Shown here piece after piece: positions 59,465 through 64,000 of a stretch of DNA of 64,000 bases. Below the pieces are notes generated by a model. It did not search any database, was not told the origin of the DNA, and saw only the letters and a list, made by a program, of their open reading frames with translations. Origin of the DNA: JADJLQ01 sp044227925 (lineage in GTDB: Bacteria > Bacteroidota > Bacteroidia > Chitinophagales > Saprospiraceae). The stretch covers positions 30,987 through 94,986 of the forward strand of contig JBGAVW010000011.1 of NCBI GenBank assembly GCA_044227925.1, given 5' to 3'. The translations under genes and the position numbers were made by a program. Position 1 is the first letter of the stretch; every line of letters starts with the position of its first letter.

Positions 59465-60580
59465 TTATTTATAAAGATTTTTTACATCCTTTTCAAATAA
59501 AGTGGCCGGCTTATTGTAAAATCGGATAAAATCTGCTTCACTTTCATGTCCTTTAAATGGTGCATAAAAATGATCCGGTCTTCCATTGCGCCATACCAAT
59601 ACATAGCTTAATGTTGATTCTTCGATAATCGGATAAAGTATTTTCGTCCACCATTCCGGCTCCGTCACTTTTTCGAGTCCAGTCTCTGTAATGGCAAATA
59701 ATTTATTTTTTTCTATACCCAGTTTTTTGATTGTACCTACCATCCTTTTTGCATTGGCCATAAAGGAAGAGTCAGATAGTGGTGCATTTCTATGATACGT
59801 GTCAAAGCCAAGTAAGTCTACATATGCATCCCCAGGATATCTTTCGAGGTAGTGTTCTTCATTTCGAAAATTGTCCGTTGAATAGGCATAGATAAGATTA
59901 TGTACTTTTTTCTTTTTGATCATATAGTCTACCGTCATCCGCCAGAATTCTTTGTATTCATCCGGAGTACAATGACTGGATCCCCACCAAAACCATGATC
60001 CGGTATGCTCGTGATACGGTCTGAAAATAACAGGTATCCTTTCCCCATTTGCCCCTTTCAGTCCTTTAAAAAATGTTGCGAGTTTCTTCAATATCGTTTT
60101 ATACGATTTAAGATCCTTTTTGTTGTTTAATATTCTCGGGATGGTATTGTCCACTTTATCCCAGGTTGTTTTACTTAGATCAAGAGGGTTGTTTGGGTGC
60201 CAGCTTATCGTATTTATTCCACCGAAGGAATACACGGTTTGTATCGTTTTTTTTATTTCATCAAACGGTACATCATCGAGATTTTTTTCTTTGTTTAGCT
60301 CCAGGTGTCCAAGGTCATGGCCAACTACAGCCGGATGCTCTCCGGTCATCGTTTTGATGTCCGATCTATTTTGACTTTCTGTCCATCGTGTTTTATTCTC
60401 ATTTATGCCATATGCAAGTGCATCCTGATGCCCCATCATAATGCCTCGGTTTCTCAATGCAAACAGGTTTTTATATAATGCCTTTGTTTCGGTAGTTGCT
60501 TTTACATCTATTTGTGCCAGGGAAATAGTATGGATTACCACCCAAAACAATGTGCAGATATTTCTCATATGATTGGTCAT
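59465..60580 (-). CDS. GH26 endo-beta-1,4-mannanase, exported
   Basis: 371 residues with a signal peptide ending ISLAQ. The GH26 TIM barrel has RPYHEHTGSWFWWG (acid/base Glu), AYSTDNFRNEEHYLERYPGD, and ITETGLEKVTEPEW (nucleophile Glu). It should release mannobiose from mannan or galactomannan outside the cytoplasm. Starts at 60580 and 60568 are both possible; the second gives a shorter n-region. It is first in the 60580-57049 operon. Confidence 0.93.
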   Translation of the reverse strand: MTNHMRNICTLFWVVIHTISLAQIDVKATTETKALYKNLFALRNRGIMMGHQDALAYGINENKTRWTESQNRSDIKTMTGEHPAVVGHDLGHLELNKEKNLDDVPFDEIKKTIQTVYSFGGINTISWHPNNPLDLSKTTWDKVDNTIPRILNNKKDLKSYKTILKKLATFFKGLKGANGERIPVIFRPYHEHTGSWFWWGSSHCTPDEYKEFWRMTVDYMIKKKKVHNLIYAYSTDNFRNEEHYLERYPGDAYVDLLGFDTYHRNAPLSDSSFMANAKRMVGTIKKLGIEKNKLFAITETGLEKVTEPEWWTKILYPIIEESTLSYVLVWRNGRPDHFYAPFKGHESEADFIRFYNKPATLFEKDVKNLYK

Positions 60581-60601
60581 CTTTTTTCCGTGTCTTTATT
60601 A

Positions 60602-60673
60602 AATCAATACTTGTTTAGACAAAAAAATTTTTGCCTGTCGAATGTACGTGTCCTGGCGGATTTAGTATTGATT
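60602..60673. promoter_or_regulatory. 10-bp inverted repeat upstream of the mannan operon
   Basis: AATCAATACT (60602-60611) recurs as its exact reverse complement at 60664-60673. It lies 22-93 nt upstream of the GH26 start. It is a candidate operator pair, though a repeat this short can arise by chance in AT-rich DNA. Confidence 0.3.
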
Positions 60674-60845
60674 CCGTTTCACATTCTTTGTTTTTGGATT
60701 AATATTTTTAAGTGATGGATAATTTAGTGTTAGATTCTTAATGACCATTCATTTCATTTTATATAAAACTGATTTCTGTCATTGCATATCATGATAATAG
60801 CAGGTAATCAGGACATGGGTTTTGTGCTTATTTTGCAGTTAAAAG

Positions 60846-61946
60846 ATGGTAAACCTTAAGAGTATACAGACAGAAGTAGATGCCTCATATTTATATAAAA
60901 TATTAGCCGAACACGAAGAGGATCCTTCTGTGGCCAGGATTTTTAAAGAAATGAGTGAAATTGAAAATAGTCACGCCCTGGCTTTTCTGGAAAAAAATAA
61001 GCTTTCTATTAATCGACTTCCTTCTCCCTCAAAGCGAGCCCGGATATTGCAGTTTATTGGTAGCATTTTTGGATATTCTATTTTACTTGGTGTATTATTG
61101 GATACAGAGAAAAACATTTCTTCTTCTATATCTGCCTCGAGAAAGAAATTTAACAGTAAATCTTCTGTATCGGATACGGCTCATATCAGCATTCTTAAAA
61201 ATATTCTCAATAGTAGTAAAAATATATCCGGTGCCAATCTGGCAAGATTTGAAAAAAGACACAGATCGGTGGGAGGTAACGCACTCAGAGCGGCAGTACT
61301 GGGAGGAAACGATGGTTTAGTGTCTAATTTCTCTTTAGTCATGGGGATTGCCGGTGCCAGCAGTGGCCAAAAAGAGGTATTGCTTACAGGTCTTGCCGGA
61401 TTATTAGCCGGTGCCTTGTCTATGGCTTTGGGCGAATGGATTTCTGTCAAAAGCTCCCAGGAATTAAGTGAAAATCAGATTGAACTAGAAAAAGAAGAAT
61501 TAGAATCAAACCCTGAAGGGGAAGAAAAGGAGCTTGCCCTTATTTATATTTCAAAAGGTGTCCCGGATGCAGAAGCAAGGCGGATGGCTAAAGAAATTAT
61601 TTCTGATAAAGGTCTTGCTCACGATGTGTTGATCAAAGAAGAGCTTGGAATAAATAAAGAAGAACTCAAAGGGTCTGCCATGGAAGCTGCGCTTACCTCA
61701 TTTTTTCTTTTTGGTATTGGTGCCATCATACCCGTGGTACCTTTTTTCTTTAGTGGGGGCACCAAAGCTATATTGATTAGTACAGGAATGAGTGCTGCGG
61801 GCTTGTTTTTGATAGGTTCAGCAATTACGCTTTTTACTGGTAAATCAATCTGGTTTTCAGGTTTCAGACAAGTTATATTTGGTTTGGCTGCTGCTGCGGT
61901 TACTTTTGGAATTGGTAAGTGGATCGGTGTTTCTATTGCTGGTTAG
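60846..61946 (+). CDS. rubrerythrin-VIT1 fusion (iron/manganese transporter family)
   Basis: 366 residues. The first ~135 residues form a ferritin-like helical pair with E-x-x-H type ligands (LAEHEEDPSVARIFKEMSEIENSHA), i.e. an erythrin domain. Residues about 150-366 are the VIT1/CCC1 transporter: VLGGNDGLVSNFSLVMGIAGA, GALSMALGEWISVKSSQE, and the final three spans. VIT1-type proteins move Fe2+ or Mn2+ out of the cytoplasm or into stores; the erythrin part may sense or bind iron. A TATTTTG near-box lies at 60829-60835. Confidence 0.9.
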   Translation: MVNLKSIQTEVDASYLYKILAEHEEDPSVARIFKEMSEIENSHALAFLEKNKLSINRLPSPSKRARILQFIGSIFGYSILLGVLLDTEKNISSSISASRKKFNSKSSVSDTAHISILKNILNSSKNISGANLARFEKRHRSVGGNALRAAVLGGNDGLVSNFSLVMGIAGASSGQKEVLLTGLAGLLAGALSMALGEWISVKSSQELSENQIELEKEELESNPEGEEKELALIYISKGVPDAEARRMAKEIISDKGLAHDVLIKEELGINKEELKGSAMEAALTSFFLFGIGAIIPVVPFFFSGGTKAILISTGMSAAGLFLIGSAITLFTGKSIWFSGFRQVIFGLAAAAVTFGIGKWIGVSIAG

Positions 61947-62110
61947 GCTTATTTTTTTTATAAAATGCGGCCTTGATTAGATCGCCATGTCGTATTCAGA
62001 AAGTAGAAAAGGTTATACCTCTGATATTGAGATTTTTCAAGGATAATTTTTAACATTATGGTTTTAACTCACATGTTTGCACCCTGATATTCAGTTCTAA
62101 TTCTTTTTAT

Positions 62111-62119
62111 TTATCCACA
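62111..62119 (+). promoter_or_regulatory. DnaA box TTATCCACA (first)
   Basis: Exact match to the bacterial DnaA-box consensus TTATNCACA. Confidence 0.55.
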
Positions 62120-62368
62120 ACTGTTTGTTCACAGAAATTAGCCAGGTTAATAAGGTGAGATAATCTACTAACAAGTCTGTTTTTTATATTATATTATTTT
62201 ATATATGTGTTAATATATTGGATGATTTCAAGAGTCTGTCAACATTTTATTTTAATTCGTTTTCACTAATTAATCAGTAAATTAATTCATTACATATTTA
62301 TTTTTTTCTCTAAAGATCAGATTAATAAAAATATAAAAAAAATTATATATATAAATTACAAGTAATTT

Positions 62369-62377
62369 TTATCCACA
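62369..62377 (+). promoter_or_regulatory. DnaA box TTATCCACA (second)
   Basis: Second exact match in the same orientation, inside the most AT-rich part of the gap. Confidence 0.55.
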
Positions 62378-62509
62378 AACTAACACTGCTAATAATAATA
62401 GCTCTATTTATATAAATTTTATATTATTTCTATTAGTAAAGCATTTCTATTGAGGTCTGTATTTATGGAAATGACTGGAGTATATTTGAGCTTTATTTAT
62501 TCTACCAAA

Positions 62510-63532
62510 ATGATCGGAATCAAAGTAATAAAAGTATGGATGTGGATTGGAATGGTTATGATCTTTTTTCAGATAGTTCTTGGTGGGATTACCAGGCTTA
62601 CAGGTTCCGGGCTATCCATCACTAAATGGGAGATTGTAACAGGGACATTGCCGCCCATGAATCAGGAAGAATGGATTGATGAATTTAATCTGTACAAGGA
62701 AACTCCTCAATACAAAAAGATAAATGAGGGTATGTCAATGGAAGAGTTTAAAATGATCTATTTCTGGGAGTTTGTACACAGGCTTTGGGCTAGAAGTATG
62801 GGTTTTGTATTTCTGATTCCTTTTTTATTTTTTTTGTTTAAAGGTTGGTTGTCAAAAAGTTTAAAGATCGATTTGTTTGTGGTCTTCATTTTGGCAGGTT
62901 TTGTAGGTTTGTTTGGCTGGGTTATGGTCGCCAGTGGTTTGATTGATCGTCCATGGGTGAATGCATATAAACTGTCTGTTCATCTTGGTTTAGCCTTGAT
63001 TACTATGTCTTATCTCTTATATACCATTCTAAAAAATGCTGACTATAGTGTATTTCCTGTAGTACGAGGTAAGTGGCCTTTTGTCTTGTTTATTCTTGTC
63101 AGCATTCAAATTTTATTAGGTGGTATGATGTCTGGTATGAAGGCGGCATTAGTGTATCCAAGTTTCCCAATGATGAATCAATTTTTCATCGATCCTATTA
63201 TTTTTAATCTTGATTTATGGAGATTAGAGAGTTTCGTGCATTATGACAAATCTTCTTTTTTACCAGCTTTGGTTCAATTTTTACACAGGTCTACAGCCTT
63301 GGGGATTATGGTTGTATTTCTATATGCAGCAAAGAATTTTTTTACAAATCTCTGGATAAGAAGTTTAGCTGTTGTTATTTTAGTTCAAATCTTATTAGGG
63401 GTTACAACATTGGTTTTGTCTAAAGCAAGAATACCCTTGTTTTGGGGAGTATTGCATCAGGCAATGGGTATCCTATGTTTGCTTTTATGTCTAAAGTGGG
63501 TCCTGGATATTAAGCTAAAACATTCTTCCTGA
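62510..63532 (+). CDS. ctaA: Heme A synthase (CtaA/COX15)
   Basis: 340 residues from ATG 62510. CtaA hydroxylates the C8 methyl of heme O to make heme A for aa3-type oxidases. Eight membrane spans in two four-helix halves, with ITRLTGSGLSITKWEIVTG at the first loop and heme-ligand histidines in EFVHRLWAR, SVHLGLAL, FLHRSTALG and LHQAMGI. The frame opens 60 bp earlier at a TTG, with another ATG at 62465, but only ATG 62510 gives the usual N-terminus. Base composition on the coding strand is strongly G/T-rich. Confidence 0.93.
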   Translation: MIGIKVIKVWMWIGMVMIFFQIVLGGITRLTGSGLSITKWEIVTGTLPPMNQEEWIDEFNLYKETPQYKKINEGMSMEEFKMIYFWEFVHRLWARSMGFVFLIPFLFFLFKGWLSKSLKIDLFVVFILAGFVGLFGWVMVASGLIDRPWVNAYKLSVHLGLALITMSYLLYTILKNADYSVFPVVRGKWPFVLFILVSIQILLGGMMSGMKAALVYPSFPMMNQFFIDPIIFNLDLWRLESFVHYDKSSFLPALVQFLHRSTALGIMVVFLYAAKNFFTNLWIRSLAVVILVQILLGVTTLVLSKARIPLFWGVLHQAMGILCLLLCLKWVLDIKLKHSS

Positions 63533-63611
63533 GTTTGGTATTACTTTTGCACTGGATTTATCGGCGGGTTGGGATAACCTTATTTAAACTATTGATTTAC
63601 AATTAAATATA

Positions 63612-64000
63612 ATGAATTTTTATTCTACAAGAAACATATCATTATCAGTACCGTTTCATACTGCTATATTTAACGGTCCAGCACCTGATGGCGGCTTATT
63701 TATGCCTGAGAGGATCCCTCACCTGGCTTCTGATTTTTTCCATACTATTGAATCAAAATCTATTATTGATATTGGATTCGAGATCATTAGGCCTTTTACT
63801 TCAATGCCTTCTGATGATTTGCATGGCATTATTGAGCGTTCATTTACATTCAAAGCGCCTTTGGTAGAAATTGGCGATGGGCTTCGTTTTTTGGAGCTTT
63901 TTCATGGTCCTACTCTTGCATTTAAAGACTTCGGAGCGCGATTTATGGCTCAGACTATGTCATATTACAGGCATAATCATGATGAAATCAATATTCTTGT
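63612..64000 (+). CDS. thrC: Threonine synthase (N-terminal part, cut by window edge)
   Basis: 129 complete codons from ATG 63612. The opening MNFYSTRNISLSVPFHTAIF and APDGGLFMPERIP are typical of ThrC. The PLP-lysine block ELFHGPTLAFKDFGARFMA is complete near residue 100. The enzyme converts O-phosphohomoserine to threonine. It starts 79 bp after ctaA, on the same strand. The rest lies beyond the window. Confidence 0.92.
   Translation, partial: MNFYSTRNISLSVPFHTAIFNGPAPDGGLFMPERIPHLASDFFHTIESKSIIDIGFEIIRPFTSMPSDDLHGIIERSFTFKAPLVEIGDGLRFLELFHGPTLAFKDFGARFMAQTMSYYRHNHDEINIL

Larger units (their letters stand above)
61947..62509. other. 563-bp AT-rich gap with two DnaA boxes, candidate replication origin
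   Basis: Two exact TTATCCACA boxes on the plus strand lie 258 bp apart, with a one-mismatch box TTGTTCACA at 62125-62133. The part from 62161 to 62460 is about 18% G+C by hand count, much lower than the rest, with long A/T runs suited to strand opening. A TAATAATAATAG run (62390-62401) follows the second box. No gene is visible. Neighbouring genes VIT1 and ctaA on the plus strand show clear G-over-C excess, while most genes just left are on the minus strand. dnaA is not adjacent within the window, as often in Bacteroidota. Confidence 0.45.

Noticed and set aside
62390..62401. DnaA-trio element in the candidate origin
   Set aside because: The TAA/TAG period-3 run is on the strand opposite to that expected relative to the adjacent DnaA box, so it is mentioned but not claimed.
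62450..62509. 20-codon upstream extension of heme A synthase from TTG 62450
   Set aside because: The extension does not fit the usual CtaA N-terminus, and ATG 62510 gives the expected start.

Overview
This window looks like chromosomal DNA of a free-living Bacteroidota, most likely from the Saprospiria/Chitinophagia side; the placement is an inference from gene content. Direct signs are AT-rich DNA, almost no Shine-Dalgarno sequences, the Bacteroidota promoter box TAnnTTTG ahead of many genes, type IX secretion (T9SS) C-terminal sorting domains on two exported proteins, and family-typical proteins (DUF2851, DUF4256, DUF5672, YfhO-type). No rRNA, tRNA, transposase, prophage or CRISPR was recognised.

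Layout. 0-9.7 kb: a Tat-exported enolase-superfamily sugar-acid dehydratase, RtcB RNA ligase, a Tat-exported TIM-barrel protein, an EamA transporter, Nudix hydrolase, RNase HII, a secreted rhodanese, and a DUF2851-lpxK pair. 9.7-12.3 kb: a three-gene secreted module (small T9SS cargo, outer-membrane barrel, fibre-like protein with nested 20/40-residue repeats). 12.5-27.7 kb: mixed metabolism and polysaccharide enzymes (GH9 with Fn3 and T9SS domains, GH127, sialate-esterase-like SGNH protein, kynureninase, a cysteine-rich radical SAM protein, a mannonate-dehydratase-like enzyme). 27.8-39.6 kb: a surface-glycan locus with an RgpF-WsaF glycosyltransferase fusion, methyltransferase, DUF5672 protein, Wzm/Wzt-like ABC exporter, three glycosyltransferases and a YfhO-type membrane protein. 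39.7-43.9 kb: a tandem set of periplasmic sugar-related proteins (beta-propeller, DUF1080, mutarotase-like, Asp-box lipoprotein). 44-54 kb: SRPBCC, DinB, a three-span MtgA, serine hydrolase, L,D-transpeptidase, Tat-exported Gfo/Idh/MocA oxidoreductase, long-chain acyl-CoA ligase, and a translationally coupled pyruvyltransferase-2OG oxygenase pair. 54-60.6 kb: a beta-mannan set (GH26 mannanase, GH130 mannosylglucose phosphorylase, cellobiose 2-epimerase), followed by an S9 peptidase and an acetyl-esterase-like hydrolase. 60.8-64 kb: rubrerythrin-VIT1 fusion, a 563-bp very AT-rich gap with two perfect DnaA boxes, heme A synthase, and the start of threonine synthase.

How it fits together. The gene set is that of a plant-polysaccharide degrader. 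Exported GH9, GH26 and GH127 enzymes attack glucan, mannan and arabinan-type chains. Mannobiose is handled in the cytoplasm by the epimerase-phosphorylase route. Several sugar-transforming enzymes carry Tat or lipoprotein signals, which implies substantial sugar chemistry in the periplasm.

The points most worth following up are the candidate chromosomal origin at 61947-62509, the secreted fibre module at 9748-12333, the promoter boxes that sit 3-10 nt from start codons, a palindromic repeat inside a signal-peptide coding region, and a full promoter at 46019-46049 with no gene directly behind it.
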